Position numbers and translations under genes: made by a program
Assembly (NCBI GenBank): GCA_934667175.1
Contig: CAKULN010000025.1
Location: forward strand, 1-39,713
Length of the DNA: 39,713 nt
Reading direction: 5' to 3'
Origin: an uncultured Bacteroidales bacterium
GTDB lineage: Bacteria > Bacteroidota > Bacteroidia > Bacteroidales > UBA932
In this document: positions 24,541 to 33,329 of the stretch, one piece after another
How positions within the stretch are numbered: position 1 is the first letter of the stretch
Layout of the letters: each line of letters starts with the position of its first letter
The notes under the pieces: generated by a model
What the model saw: the letters and a program-made list of their open reading frames with translations, nothing else
What the model was told of the DNA's origin: nothing
Database searches by the model: none

Positions 24541-26270
24541 ATAAACTCGTCGCGCTCCTTGATGTCTTTGATGCGGAGTTGGAGGGTGGTGTTGCCGCGG
24601 TAGTAGTTCTCGACGATGGAGTAGCAGATGTCGAATGGGTTGCCGGCTTTGATGTAGTCGTAGAACTCGGCCATGTTGAAGGCGATGGCGGGAATTTGGT
24701 GGAACGGCTGCTTCTCGTCGATGAGATCCAGCTTCATGTGGACACCGCCGGCTCCCACTTTACGGCCGTTGCCGCCGTCGGAGACGTTCTCGGTCAGGAA
24801 GACCGGATTGGTGTTGCCGGGGCCGAAAGGCTGGAACTGCTTCAGGAGACGGAAGAATTTCGGGGTGATCTGGCTGAACTCCAACTTGGCGTCGATGTCG
24901 GTCATCGGGGTAAGCATCTCCTCGGTGATCTTTTCGGAGATGAACTTGTCGATTCTGCTGACAAACTCCTCCAGATTGCCCTCCTTCAGTGTCAGGCCGG
25001 CTGCATAGACGTGTCCCCCGAAGTTCTCAAGCAGGTCAGCGCAACTCTCGATGGCCTCATACAGGTCGAAACCAGCGACACTGCGGGCCGATCCGGTGAT
25101 GAATCCGTTCGATTTTGTCAGCACGATAGTCGGTTTGTAGAACGCCTCGACAAGGCGCGATGCCACAATCCCGACAACGCCCTTGTTCCAAGTCGGATTG
25201 TAAACTATTGTAGCGGCGTCTGTTGACAGAGCCGAACCGTTCTGAACCATCTCAAGAGCCTCCTGGGTGATCTCACGGTCGATGCTCTTGCGGTCGTTGT
25301 TGTTGTCGTTGATCTTCTCGCCGATCATTGTGGCGGTGTGGTCGTCGGAAGCGGTCAGGAGTTCAACGGCCAAACGGCCGGTCTCCATTCTTCCGGCGGC
25401 GTTAATCCTCGGGCCGATCTTGAACACGATGTCGTCAATAGTAAGATGTCCGAGTTCCAGTTTCGAGAGCGTCGCCATTGCGTGAAGCCCTTTGCGAGGA
25501 TTCTCGTTCAGCTGTTTGAGACCGAAGTGGGCCAGAACCCTGTTCTCCCCCACCATCGTCACGAGATCCGCTGCGATACTTACCACCAGCAGATCCAGCA
25601 GCGGAATCAAAGTCTCGAACGGAATGCCATACTTCTGTGAATATGCCTGCACAAGCTTGAAGCCCACTCCGCAGCCACTCAGATCATCGAACGGGTAGGT
25701 GTCGTCCTCACGCTTGGGATCCAAAACAGCCACTGCCGGCGGAAGCGTGTCCTCCGGAAGGTGATGGTCGCAGATGATGACGTCAATTCCCTTCGTGGCG
25801 GCATATTCAACCTTCTCGTTGGCCTTGATGCCGCAGTCCAGGGTGATGATGAGCCCGAAACCATTGTCTCCGGCCCAGTCGATGCCTTTGTAGGACACCC
25901 CATAACCCTCATCGTAGCGGTCCGGAATGTAGAAATCCACCTTGGAGGAGTACCTTCTGAGGAATGAATATACCAACGAGACGGCGGTAGTGCCATCCAC
26001 GTCGTAGTCACCATAGACCAGAATCTTCTCCTCTGATGTGATTGCCTTGCGGACCCTCTCCACGGCCACGTCCATGTCCTTCATCAGAAACGGATCATGG
26101 AGGTCATTCAGGCTCGGACGGAAAAACGAGCGCGCCTGCTCGAAAGTCTCGACTCCCCTCTTGACAAGAAGGTCGGCGAGAACCCGGTCAATGCCCAGTT
26201 CGGCGGAAAGCCTTCCCACCTTTTCCGGATCAGCCGGCTCCTTCAAAATCCATTTGCGCTCTTTTCCCAT
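24537..26270 (-). CDS. recJ: RecJ, single-strand-specific 5'-3' exonuclease
   Basis: I take the ATG at 26268-26270 (577 residues); a TTG three codons upstream lies against the promoter. The DHH motifs are present: D-Y-D-V-D-G-T (88-94), L-D-C-G-I (145-149), and C-D-H-H (167-170). G-P-R-I-N-A-A-G-R-M and the DHHA1-type segment G-G-H-x-x-A-A-G-L-T also appear. RecJ degrades 5' single-stranded ends in recombinational, base-excision and mismatch repair. It is a single gene converging on the DUF1016 remnant, with stop codons overlapping by a few bases, and diverging from lysS. Confidence 0.92.
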   Translation of the reverse strand: MGKERKWILKEPADPEKVGRLSAELGIDRVLADLLVKRGVETFEQARSFFRPSLNDLHDPFLMKDMDVAVERVRKAITSEEKILVYGDYDVDGTTAVSLVYSFLRRYSSKVDFYIPDRYDEGYGVSYKGIDWAGDNGFGLIITLDCGIKANEKVEYAATKGIDVIICDHHLPEDTLPPAVAVLDPKREDDTYPFDDLSGCGVGFKLVQAYSQKYGIPFETLIPLLDLLVVSIAADLVTMVGENRVLAHFGLKQLNENPRKGLHAMATLSKLELGHLTIDDIVFKIGPRINAAGRMETGRLAVELLTASDDHTATMIGEKINDNNNDRKSIDREITQEALEMVQNGSALSTDAATIVYNPTWNKGVVGIVASRLVEAFYKPTIVLTKSNGFITGSARSVAGFDLYEAIESCADLLENFGGHVYAAGLTLKEGNLEEFVSRIDKFISEKITEEMLTPMTDIDAKLEFSQITPKFFRLLKQFQPFGPGNTNPVFLTENVSDGGNGRKVGAGGVHMKLDLIDEKQPFHQIPAIAFNMAEFYDYIKAGNPFDICYSIVENYYRGNTTLQLRIKDIKERDEFI

Positions 26271-26276
26271 AATAGA

Positions 26277-26284
26277 CAAAGGTA
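26277..26284 (-). promoter_or_regulatory. -7 box of recJ, implying a near-leaderless mRNA
   Basis: TACCTTTG on the minus strand ends 6 bases before the ATG. If transcription starts at the usual distance, the 5' UTR is almost absent. This supports the ATG start over the upstream TTG, which lies inside the box. Confidence 0.5.
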
Positions 26285-26317
26285 CGGATTTAATTTCAGA
26301 ATGTGAATTAAAAGTAG

Positions 26318-26325
26318 TATTTTTG
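26318..26325 (+). promoter_or_regulatory. -7 box of lysS
   Basis: TATTTTTG fits TAnnTTTG and lies 54 bases before the lysS ATG. A TTTC at 26294-26297 is a weak -33 candidate at 20-base spacing, as at truA. Confidence 0.5.
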
Positions 26326-26379
26326 CATATTCTGGGCTACGGCTCTATCTTATTATTTTGAATATTAAAAATTAACGAT

Positions 26380-27930
26380 ATGGCAAACATCGAACTCAGC
26401 GAGCAGGAGAGAATCAGACGCGAGTCTCTCGCAAAGTTAAGGGAATTGGGCATAAACCCTTATCCGGCACCTCTTTATCCGGTCAACGCGACCGCCAAGG
26501 AGATCGAGGCAGGTTTTGATCCGGAGAAGGGCAACTTCCAGGAAGTCTGCATCGCGGGCCGTCTGATGTCCCGCAGAATCATGGGCGCGGCCTCGTTCGG
26601 CGAGATCCAGGACGCCACTGGAAGAATCCAGATCTATGTCAAGAGAGACGAGATCTGCCCTGGCGAGGACAAGACGATGTACAACACCGTCTGGAAGAAG
26701 CTGCTTGACATCGGTGACATCATCGGCATCAAGGGATTCGCGTTCATCACCCAGACCGGCCAACTCAGCGTTCACGCCAAGGAACTTACGGTTCTGAGCA
26801 AGTCCCTTAGGGTTCTCCCTATCGTGAAGGAGGTTGACGGTGTTGTCTATGACGCGTTCACTGATCCGGAGCTCCGCTACCGCCAGAGGTACGTTGATCT
26901 CATCGTAAACCCTCAGGTAAAGGACGTTTTCGTCAAGAGGGCCCAGATCATCGCCACGATGAGGGAATATTTCAACGCGGCCGGCTGCCTTGAGGTCGAG
27001 ACCCCGATCCTCCAGCCTATTCCGGGAGGAGCGACCGCACGTCCGTTCATCACCCACCACAACGCCCTCGACATCGATCTCTACATGAGAATCGCCAACG
27101 AGCTTTACCTCAAGAGACTCATCGTCGGTGGCTACAACGGTGTCTATGAGTTCGCCAAGGACTTCCGCAACGAAGGCATGGACAAGACACACAACCCTGA
27201 GTTCACCTGCATGGAGATCTACGTTGCCTACAAGGACTACATCTGGATGATGGACTTCGTGGAGAAGATGCTCGAAAAGATCGCCCTCAAGCTGCACGGC
27301 ACCACAGTCGTGAAGATCGGCGACAAGGAGATCGACTTCAAGGCCGGCTACCGCAGACTGCCTATCCTTGAAGCCATTAAGGAATATGCCGGCGTGGATG
27401 TGAAGGGGATGGGAGTTGACGAGCTCCGCGAGACCTGCAAGAAACTCAATGTCGAGTACGAGCCTTCGATGGGTGTAGGCAAACTGATCGACGCCATATT
27501 CGGAGAATATTGCGAGGAGCATCTCATCGAGCCTACATTCATCATCGACTACCCTGTCGAGATGTCTCCTCTGACAAAGAGGCATCGTGAGGATCCGACC
27601 CTCACGGAGAGGTTCGAGCTGTTCGTATGCGGCAAGGAACTCGCGAACGCATATTCAGAGCTCAATGATCCTATCGACCAGCTGGAGAGGTTCGAGGAGC
27701 AGGCAGCCCTCAAGAGCCACGGCGACGACGAGGCGATGTTCATCGACTACGACTTCGTCCGCGCCCTTGAATATGGAATGCCTCCTACCTCCGGTCTCGG
27801 AATGGGCATCGACCGTCTGACCATGTTCATGACCGGCCAGACGACCATCCAGGATGTGCTCTTCTTCCCTCAGATGCGTCCGGAGAAGATCGTGAAAAAC
27901 GACAAGGGCGCGGAGGCGACAGAGGAATAA
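26380..27930 (+). CDS. lysS: Lysyl-tRNA synthetase, class II
   Basis: The 516-residue protein has the N-terminal OB-fold anticodon-binding domain (about 50-150). The class II core has motif 2 F-R-N-E-G-M-D-x-T-H-N-P-E-F-T near 262-276 and motif 3 G-L-G-M-G-I-D-R-L near 473-481. It charges tRNA-Lys. Length matches other Bacteroidota LysS. It is a single gene with its own promoter and a strong terminator. Confidence 0.95.
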   Translation: MANIELSEQERIRRESLAKLRELGINPYPAPLYPVNATAKEIEAGFDPEKGNFQEVCIAGRLMSRRIMGAASFGEIQDATGRIQIYVKRDEICPGEDKTMYNTVWKKLLDIGDIIGIKGFAFITQTGQLSVHAKELTVLSKSLRVLPIVKEVDGVVYDAFTDPELRYRQRYVDLIVNPQVKDVFVKRAQIIATMREYFNAAGCLEVETPILQPIPGGATARPFITHHNALDIDLYMRIANELYLKRLIVGGYNGVYEFAKDFRNEGMDKTHNPEFTCMEIYVAYKDYIWMMDFVEKMLEKIALKLHGTTVVKIGDKEIDFKAGYRRLPILEAIKEYAGVDVKGMGVDELRETCKKLNVEYEPSMGVGKLIDAIFGEYCEEHLIEPTFIIDYPVEMSPLTKRHREDPTLTERFELFVCGKELANAYSELNDPIDQLERFEEQAALKSHGDDEAMFIDYDFVRALEYGMPPTSGLGMGIDRLTMFMTGQTTIQDVLFFPQMRPEKIVKNDKGAEATEE

Positions 27931-27959
27931 TCAATTTTGAATATTCAGGAAGGGTGGCC

Positions 27960-27989
27960 GTGACCTTGAAGTCCAGGTCACCTTTTTTT
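27960..27989 (+). terminator. Intrinsic terminator after lysS
   Basis: GTGACCT (27960-27966) and AGGTCAC (27975-27981) form a stem around an 8-base loop, followed by a run of seven T at 27983-27989. Confidence 0.85.
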
Positions 27990-28052
27990 GAATATGATTG
28001 ATTACCACTATCTGTCATATTCGTAAACTTTTGACCATCAGAAACAGGCATT

Positions 28053-28862
28053 ATGAGAATCGAGAACATCACATCTGCGCAGAACCAGAAGATCAAGGAG
28101 TTGCTGGCGCTTCAGGAGAAGTCGAAACTGAGGCGGTCGGAAAGGTTGTTTGTGGTCGAAGGCCGCAGGGAACTCGGCCACTGCCTTGACGCAGGATTCG
28201 TTCCGAAGACTCTGTTTATCTGCGGAGAGCTGCTGACAGAAGAGGAGCTGAACGACATTCTTGGCAAGGCGGAAAGGCTGAATCCGAAAGTCGGTGTCGT
28301 CCAGGTTCCGTACGAGCTCTACGGCAAGATAGCCTACAGGGGCGGCACGGAGGGTGTCATCGCTGAGGTTGAGTTCCGGGAAAGGACTCTGGAGAGCCTG
28401 AGACTCAGCAGGAATCCGCTTGTTATCGTGCTCGAGAGCGTGGAAAAGCCTGGCAACCTCGGTGCCGTCCTCAGAAGCGCAGATGCTGCCGGAGCCGATG
28501 CCGTCATCATCTGCGACCCTCTCACCGACATCTACAACCCGAATCTCATCAGGGCCAGCATCGGAGCCGTGTTCTCCAGACAGGTGGCCGTCGCCTCCTC
28601 CGAAGAGACCATCGCATGGCTCAAAGGCAAACATATTCAGATACTCACCGCGCAGCTTCAGGACTCTTCCCTGTACTACGACACGGACATGAAGAAGCCT
28701 ACCGCCATAGTGATGGGTACCGAGTCCACAGGCCTGACCGACATCTGGCGCAAGGCCGCTGACACCCACATCCGCATCCCGATGCTCGGTGATCTCGACT
28801 CCCTAAACGTCTCCGTCTCCGCTGCCATCCTCCTCTTCGAGGCCCTCCGCCAGAGGCAGTAA
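28053..28862 (+). CDS. SpoU/TrmH-family RNA 2'-O-methyltransferase
   Basis: The 269-residue protein has a short N-terminal substrate-binding domain (E-x-x-x-S-K-L-R-R-S-E-R-L-F-V-V-E-G) and a SPOUT knot domain. Motif 1 is E-K-P-G-N-L-G-A-V-L-R-S-A-D, motif 2 is I-V-M-G-T-E-S-T-G-L, and motif 3 is I-P-M-L-G-D-L-D-S-L-N-V-S-V-S. It transfers methyl from S-adenosylmethionine to a ribose 2'-OH in tRNA or 23S rRNA; RlmB-like or TrmH-like specificity cannot be separated here. The last 112 bases of the gene are present again, diverged, at 31824-31935. Confidence 0.88.
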   Translation: MRIENITSAQNQKIKELLALQEKSKLRRSERLFVVEGRRELGHCLDAGFVPKTLFICGELLTEEELNDILGKAERLNPKVGVVQVPYELYGKIAYRGGTEGVIAEVEFRERTLESLRLSRNPLVIVLESVEKPGNLGAVLRSADAAGADAVIICDPLTDIYNPNLIRASIGAVFSRQVAVASSEETIAWLKGKHIQILTAQLQDSSLYYDTDMKKPTAIVMGTESTGLTDIWRKAADTHIRIPMLGDLDSLNVSVSAAILLFEALRQRQ

Positions 28863-28915
28863 AGGCATCCACTTCAGAACAGAATACTCTTAACCAAGGC
28901 GATAAAATCAGCACG

Positions 28916-28951
28916 TTCGGGATTTACTGCAAAATTGCAGCAAATCCCGAA
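28916..28951. repeat. Palindromic repeat, copy 1 (no ATPase beside it)
   Basis: TTCGGGATTTACTGC and GCAGCAAATCCCGAA are near-exact inverted arms, a 36-base hairpin sharing its core with copies at 31981-32020 and 33329-33376. It lies about 50 bases after the methyltransferase stop. The remaining intergenic DNA to 29225 holds the 50-base repeat array and a terminator. Confidence 0.85.
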
Positions 28952-29004
28952 TGCCGCTTATCCAACCAAACTTTCTCTGCACGCTTAATAATCAAACACA
29001 CGCA

Positions 29005-29165
29005 CCGGTGCGCGGAAAGATCAGTCTGACGCACGGTGAATATGTCAAAAGATTGCCGGTGAGCGGGAATGCCATTTGGACGCACGACCGATCGTTAAAA
29101 AGCTACCGGTGCGCGGAAAGAGCAGTCTAACGCATGGACAGGTGGAAAATCCTTGCCGGTGACAC
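29005..29165 (+). repeat. Degenerate 50-51-base tandem repeat array
   Basis: CCGGTG begins at 29005, 29056, 29106 and 29156, a regular 50-51-base period. Units share CCGGTGxGCGGxAA and, about 30 bases on, an ACGCA. The first and third are closest (GCGCGGAAAGA, then CAGTCT). Units differ throughout, with no constant repeat and variable spacer, so this is not a CRISPR array. Confidence 0.65.
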
Positions 29166-29171
29166 AAAAAT

Positions 29172-29204
29172 AATGCGAGGATGACAGCCGACAATCCTCG
29201 CATT
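29172..29204 (-). terminator. Intrinsic terminator of the lipoprotein operon
   Basis: AATGCGAGGAT (29172-29182) and ATCCTCGCATT (29194-29204) pair perfectly over 11 bp around an 11-base loop. On the minus strand the stem is followed by ATTTTTG, about 20 bases after the lipoprotein stop. Confidence 0.85.
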
Positions 29205-29225
29205 TTGATTATGGAATATTATGCA

Positions 29226-31466
29226 TCAGTCTGTAACGTCTTCCACTAAAGTCCAGTTATCTGGAAGGCAGAGCGCTGTTTTAGTAGCGTCAAGTAATCC
29301 GCTTCTTATATGCAGTTTGCCGTTTTTCGCTGTACTGGTCAGCCAATAGCTGAAAGGGTTAAACTTTGTGTCAAAGTTATTGACATATAGAATAACTTCA
29401 TCTATTTTTTTGCAACCTCTGAACATCTCAGCGCAACACCCATCGGCCATTTTCTTGGCCATCAACTTTGGAGCATTAGTTAGAGAACTGCACCCATAGA
29501 ACATTCTATTATAGCACTTTTCTTTAAGTTCTGTCGCAGGAAGGGATTCCGGGCCGGATTCCATCCCGGTGCAATTCACAAACATCCGCTCGTAGCCGAA
29601 TTTCCTCACTTCTGTTGCTGGCAGTGCCGGTGCTGCTTTCAGACGGGTACAGTTCGCAAACATCCGCTGATAACTGCCCTCATTAACTGTTTCAGCATTG
29701 AGTTCCGGAGCAGAAGATAAATTCTCGCATCCGTTAAACATATCCTGATAACAATAATCAGCGAGCGTTGTTGCCGGAAGTTTTGGTGCGGCAGTAAGGT
29801 TCTTGCAGTAGGCGAACATGTTGGCGCAGTTATAACCAACGCCATTATTATTATTCTTAAAAGTTTCGATGCAAAGGTCTGTCACCGTGGACAGCCTGCT
29901 GCACCCATAAAACATTTCTTGCATTCCGTATGCATTGACAGTTTTGGCTGAAATCGTCGGCATTACTTCAAGTGACGTACAGCCGTAGAACATTTCATTA
30001 TATGCATTGTCTGGAACCGTTTCAGCAGGCAAATCAGGGGCATTCTTCAATAAAGTACAGCTATTGAACATGGATTCATAGCAGGACTCTGCAAGTGCTT
30101 TTGCAGGAAGTGCGGGAGCAGTTGTCAGGCTGGTACAGCCCTTGAACATCTGCTCATAGCAACTCTTTGCAAGCTCTGTCGCAGGAAGTGCGGGAGCAGT
30201 TGTCAGGCTGATACAGCCCTCGAACATCCTAAAATAGCAGTTAGATGACAAATTGTTCGACGGGAGATCCGGAGCTGAAGTCAAGACTGAACAGTTCTGG
30301 AACAAATATGAAAAACGGGCGTCTTTGGTTTCAACCGTTGCATAATTTTCCCAATCAATGAGGGTGCGGATGTCACCTTTGCAACTTACCGGCACATCTT
30401 TTTCAGTAAAACTGATTGTAGTGGTTATGCCGCTGAGATAAGTTCCACTCGTATTCTTATTCTTATCATTTCCCCCACGAAGCCTCAAGTCTCCATTTGA
30501 GCCACCGAATTCCACTTCAGTGTTAGCCGTAACACTTTGCCAATCGGAATCTCCGACAGAATAGTAGAGGTAAAAGAAGTCCTGCGAGATTTTGAACTTC
30601 TGCGTGGCGTCCGCCGTGAATGTGATGTAAGGATATTCTCCTCCCTTCACCCCGCCGAGGTTGGTTACATAATTGCGCTTGATTGTCAGAGGCTTATCCG
30701 AAGTTTTGCAGGTGTTCTGTCCGTCAGAGGCCGTAAAGGTCAGGCTGAAACTTTCCATTTCTGCCGGGAAAATTGCAATGTAGTAAGTCTTGCCGGCCTC
30801 GATGTCACCAGATATGGAGACGCTGCTTGAAGCCTTGTCTTTGACCGTGGCCACTGGCAAACCTTCTTTGTTCATGGTGATATCTGCTGTTCCTGCAAGC
30901 GCGGCTGAACTCGTGCCCGTGAGGGTGATCTTCTTACATGAGACGGTAGGGGTCAACTTCACAAAGCCCACTATATTCTTGAAACTCAGATTTGTGCTTC
31001 CGTCCCCGGTAGTACCCATCATCAAGGCCGCCTCCGGGTCGAATGAGCCGGGCACTGCCGTCTGTTCGCTTTTCAGAACCACTCCTTTCAGAGTTATAAT
31101 ATTAAAGGCCTTCTGGAAGGTCACGTCCTTCTGATAAGGGTAGAGTGCCGTGTAGCTCGTCGCCTGGCTGGCTTTTTCGCTCTCGAACTTGCCCGTTGTG
31201 GTGCCGGTGCCATCTGTCAGAGTAAACTTGACATTCTTTTCTTCACCGTCTATCACCGTGATTGCGTCATCCTTGGTCCAGTTGATGAGTTTGCTGTTTT
31301 CCGAACTGATTTCGGCCTTGGTACCGGTGTTCTCCTGGTCGGCTGTCAATGTCACAGTGGCGTTGCCGGACAGGTTCTTCTCTGGAGAGCTAAGGTTTTC
31401 TTTGGCACAACCTGCAAGCCCGAGCAGGGCTGCAAGTGTCATTGTCGCTTTTGTAATTGCCTTCAT
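29226..31466 (-). CDS. Fimbrillin-like lipoprotein with BspA-type leucine-rich repeats
   Basis: I start at the ATG at 31464-31466, giving 746 residues; the upstream extension overlaps the small gene and lacks a signal. A lipoprotein signal ends L-L-G-L-A-G-C. The next roughly 280 residues resemble the fimbrillin-like beta domain of Bacteroidota surface lipoproteins (T-K-A-E-I, I-N-W-T-K-D-D-A-I-T-V). From about residue 390, twelve repeats follow the pattern M-F-x-G-C-x-x-L-x-x-A-P-x-L-P-A, a BspA-type LRR. Such proteins are surface-exposed adhesins. It follows a 43-residue gene under one promoter with a G8 spacer, so it may be switched on and off. Confidence 0.85.
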   Translation of the reverse strand: MKAITKATMTLAALLGLAGCAKENLSSPEKNLSGNATVTLTADQENTGTKAEISSENSKLINWTKDDAITVIDGEEKNVKFTLTDGTGTTTGKFESEKASQATSYTALYPYQKDVTFQKAFNIITLKGVVLKSEQTAVPGSFDPEAALMMGTTGDGSTNLSFKNIVGFVKLTPTVSCKKITLTGTSSAALAGTADITMNKEGLPVATVKDKASSSVSISGDIEAGKTYYIAIFPAEMESFSLTFTASDGQNTCKTSDKPLTIKRNYVTNLGGVKGGEYPYITFTADATQKFKISQDFFYLYYSVGDSDWQSVTANTEVEFGGSNGDLRLRGGNDKNKNTSGTYLSGITTTISFTEKDVPVSCKGDIRTLIDWENYATVETKDARFSYLFQNCSVLTSAPDLPSNNLSSNCYFRMFEGCISLTTAPALPATELAKSCYEQMFKGCTSLTTAPALPAKALAESCYESMFNSCTLLKNAPDLPAETVPDNAYNEMFYGCTSLEVMPTISAKTVNAYGMQEMFYGCSRLSTVTDLCIETFKNNNNGVGYNCANMFAYCKNLTAAPKLPATTLADYCYQDMFNGCENLSSAPELNAETVNEGSYQRMFANCTRLKAAPALPATEVRKFGYERMFVNCTGMESGPESLPATELKEKCYNRMFYGCSSLTNAPKLMAKKMADGCCAEMFRGCKKIDEVILYVNNFDTKFNPFSYWLTSTAKNGKLHIRSGLLDATKTALCLPDNWTLVEDVTD

Positions 31467-31479
31467 GATTTCCTGCTGA

Positions 31480-31611
31480 TCACCAATCGAATGTTTCTTC
31501 TTCCAGATTTTCAGTGTTACCACTGTTGTTGAGGAGCACGCTTTGTTCCAGTTCCATGTTCAGGACCTCCACGACTGGAGACTGGTAAGGTTTAAGAGAA
31601 TTGATTTTCAT
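31480..31611 (-). CDS. Small peptide preceding a fimbrillin-like lipoprotein
   Basis: The 43-residue frame begins M-K-I-N-S-L-K-P-Y-Q-S-P-V-V-E-V-L and ends in an acidic E-E-E-T-F-D-W. I prefer the internal ATG at 31609-31611 because earlier codons overlap the promoter. Small genes with a K-x-Y-x-x-P-x-x-E-V start and an acidic or aromatic end are often seen just before fimbrillin/BspA lipoprotein genes in Bacteroidota. Their role is unknown to me. The lipoprotein ATG follows 13 bases after the stop. Confidence 0.65.
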   Translation of the reverse strand: MKINSLKPYQSPVVEVLNMELEQSVLLNNSGNTENLEEETFDW

Positions 31612-31637
31612 TTGTAAATTAATGTTTAAAAATTTTA

Positions 31638-31668
31638 CAAATATACCCCCCCCATTTTGATTTTGCAA
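31638..31668 (-). promoter_or_regulatory. Promoter of the lipoprotein operon with a G8 tract in the spacer
   Basis: On the minus strand TTGC (31665-31668) and TATATTTG (31638-31645, exact TAnnTTTG) are 19 bases apart. Eight consecutive G (C on the plus strand, 31646-31653) directly adjoin the -7 box. An A8 run lies just upstream (31672-31679). Confidence 0.65.
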
Positions 31669-31823
31669 TAGTTTTTTTTGTCTGACCGTCGATTTTTACG
31701 TTGCTCCCCAACTGTGTGCTAGAGTAGGGGTGTATATAGCGGTTTTCACCCATACATAGGCACCCCATCCCGTTCCGGCATCCCTCCATGCCTTCTACAG
31801 CCATCTGCATGTTGCATATTACA

Positions 31824-31935
31824 CAAGGCCGCTGACACCCACATCCGCATCCCGATGCTCAGAGCACTCGACTCCCTCAACATCTCCGTCTCCGCCGCCA
31901 TCCTCCTCTTCGAAGCCCTCCGCCAGAGGCAGTGA
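31824..31935 (+). pseudogene. Diverged 3' fragment of the SpoU methyltransferase gene
   Basis: These 112 bases align without gaps to 28751-28862 with about nine differences (about 92% identity) and end in TGA instead of TAA. The key motif M-L-G-D-L-D becomes M-L-R-A-L-D, so it could not work even if attached to a full gene. Similarity continues weakly past the stop (GAACAGAATA in both) to the palindrome. The stretch from 31680 to 31823 shows no gene. Confidence 0.85.
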
Positions 31936-31980
31936 GATAATTCCACCTCTGAACAGAATAATTTCAACAGGCTCATGATG

Positions 31981-32020
31981 TTTTCGGGATTTATTGTAAA
32001 TTTGCAGTAAATCCCGAAAA
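31981..32020. repeat. Palindromic repeat, copy 2 (upstream of the DUF4143 ATPase)
   Basis: A 40-base inverted repeat TTTTCGGGATTTATTG...GCAGTAAATCCCGAAAA forms a 20-bp stem with two G-U pairs and no clear loop. It lies 43 bases before the ATPase ATG and shares the GGGATTTA core with copies 1 and 3. Confidence 0.85.
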
Positions 32021-32063
32021 TGTTATGGGAACAACTTTACGGACAAACAAATAATCAAAAGAT

Positions 32064-33329
32064 ATGGCGGCATATATTCAACGAGATGTATATCTACGAA
32101 AACTCATTGACAGTAGGTTCAATGGTGATGTCAAAGTCGTAACCGGGCCAAGACGGTGCGGTAAATCTTGGCTCTTGACCAAGTTATACAAAGACTTTTT
32201 GATTAAGGATGGAGTGCCCGAGGACAACATCATAATTGTCTCTCTTGATATGGATGATGAAAGCAATCAAAGCGATCTTGCCGACAAGGATAAACTTAAA
32301 TCATATCTGTACAGCAAGATCACGGACCAGCACGCTGATTACTACGTGATTCTTGATGAGATACAAGAGGTGAACGGGTTTGAGAAGCTAGTCAACGGCC
32401 TTAGGAACAAAGAAAACGTGGATGTCTATGTCACTGGCAGCAATGCGAGATTCCTATCAAAGGAAATCAGCACCATATTCCGTGACAGAGGGCACGAGAT
32501 AAGGTGTAATCCATTTTCTTTCAAAGAATTCAGCTCTGGAAGAGCGGAACAAATCCGTGAGCTATGGCAAGAGTTCTACACTTATGGGGGTATGCCAGGG
32601 CTTCTAAGGAGGAAAACGAAGTTACAAAAAGCGGCTTACCTCCAAGATCTTTGGAGAAAGACTTATCTGACAGACATTAAGGACAGGTATAACATCGAGA
32701 ACTCAGCAGCCTTGGAAGCCATTACGGATAGCCTTTGTTCCTCAATAGGCTCGCTATCAAATCCAGGAAAGATTGCGAACTCACTAAAAAGCATCCAGAA
32801 CATAAAGATTGACGAGGAAACTGTGAAGAAATACTTGGATTGCATCTGCGATTCATTCCTTTTCGAAGGAGCGCGACGTTATGACATCAAAGGCAAGGAA
32901 TACTACAAATCATTCAAGAAATATTACTGTGTTGACGTAGGGATAAGGAATGCACGCCTGAATTTTCGCCAGCAGGAAATCACGCATATTATGGAAAACG
33001 TCATCTACAATGAGCTACGTGCAAGGGATTATATGGTGGATGTCGGCATGGTCGGGTCCCGGGAAATGCGTAATGGAAAATCAGAATATATTCAGTATGA
33101 GGTAGATTTCATTGCGACCAATGGTATTGATAAGTATTACATCCAATCCGCATATTCAATGCCCACTGAAGAAAAACGTCAACAGGAGTTCAGGTCACTC
33201 AAGAAAATCGGAGACTCCTTTCGCAAGATAGTCATAGTCGGAGATGATATTGCCACTTACACGAATGACGATGGTATCACCGTTATGGGGTTGTACCAAT
33301 TTCTTCTTAATAACGATATTCTAAAATAG
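32064..33329 (+). CDS. ATPase of the AAA_14/DUF4143 family
   Basis: The 421-residue protein has the AAA_14 N-terminal domain: Walker A G-P-R-R-C-G-K-S (about 28-35), Walker B V-I-L-D-E-I-Q-E (about 93-100) and sensor V-T-G-S-N-A-R. A middle Y-G-G-M-P segment follows. The DUF4143 C-terminal region holds E-N-V-I-Y-N-E-L and E-V-D-F-I-A then Y-Y-I-Q-S-A-Y, a PD-(D/E)xK-like pattern with Gln in place of Glu/Lys. Many copies of this family occur in Bacteroidota genomes; the role is not settled, with links to mobile and toxin-like elements proposed. It is AT-rich, and its stop codon touches palindrome copy 3, with copy 2 in front. Confidence 0.88.
   Translation: MAAYIQRDVYLRKLIDSRFNGDVKVVTGPRRCGKSWLLTKLYKDFLIKDGVPEDNIIIVSLDMDDESNQSDLADKDKLKSYLYSKITDQHADYYVILDEIQEVNGFEKLVNGLRNKENVDVYVTGSNARFLSKEISTIFRDRGHEIRCNPFSFKEFSSGRAEQIRELWQEFYTYGGMPGLLRRKTKLQKAAYLQDLWRKTYLTDIKDRYNIENSAALEAITDSLCSSIGSLSNPGKIANSLKSIQNIKIDEETVKKYLDCICDSFLFEGARRYDIKGKEYYKSFKKYYCVDVGIRNARLNFRQQEITHIMENVIYNELRARDYMVDVGMVGSREMRNGKSEYIQYEVDFIATNGIDKYYIQSAYSMPTEEKRQQEFRSLKKIGDSFRKIVIVGDDIATYTNDDGITVMGLYQFLLNNDILK

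Noticed and set aside
29005..29165. CRISPR array
   Set aside because: The 50-base units have no constant repeat with unrelated spacers, and similarity extends across the whole unit. No cas genes are present.
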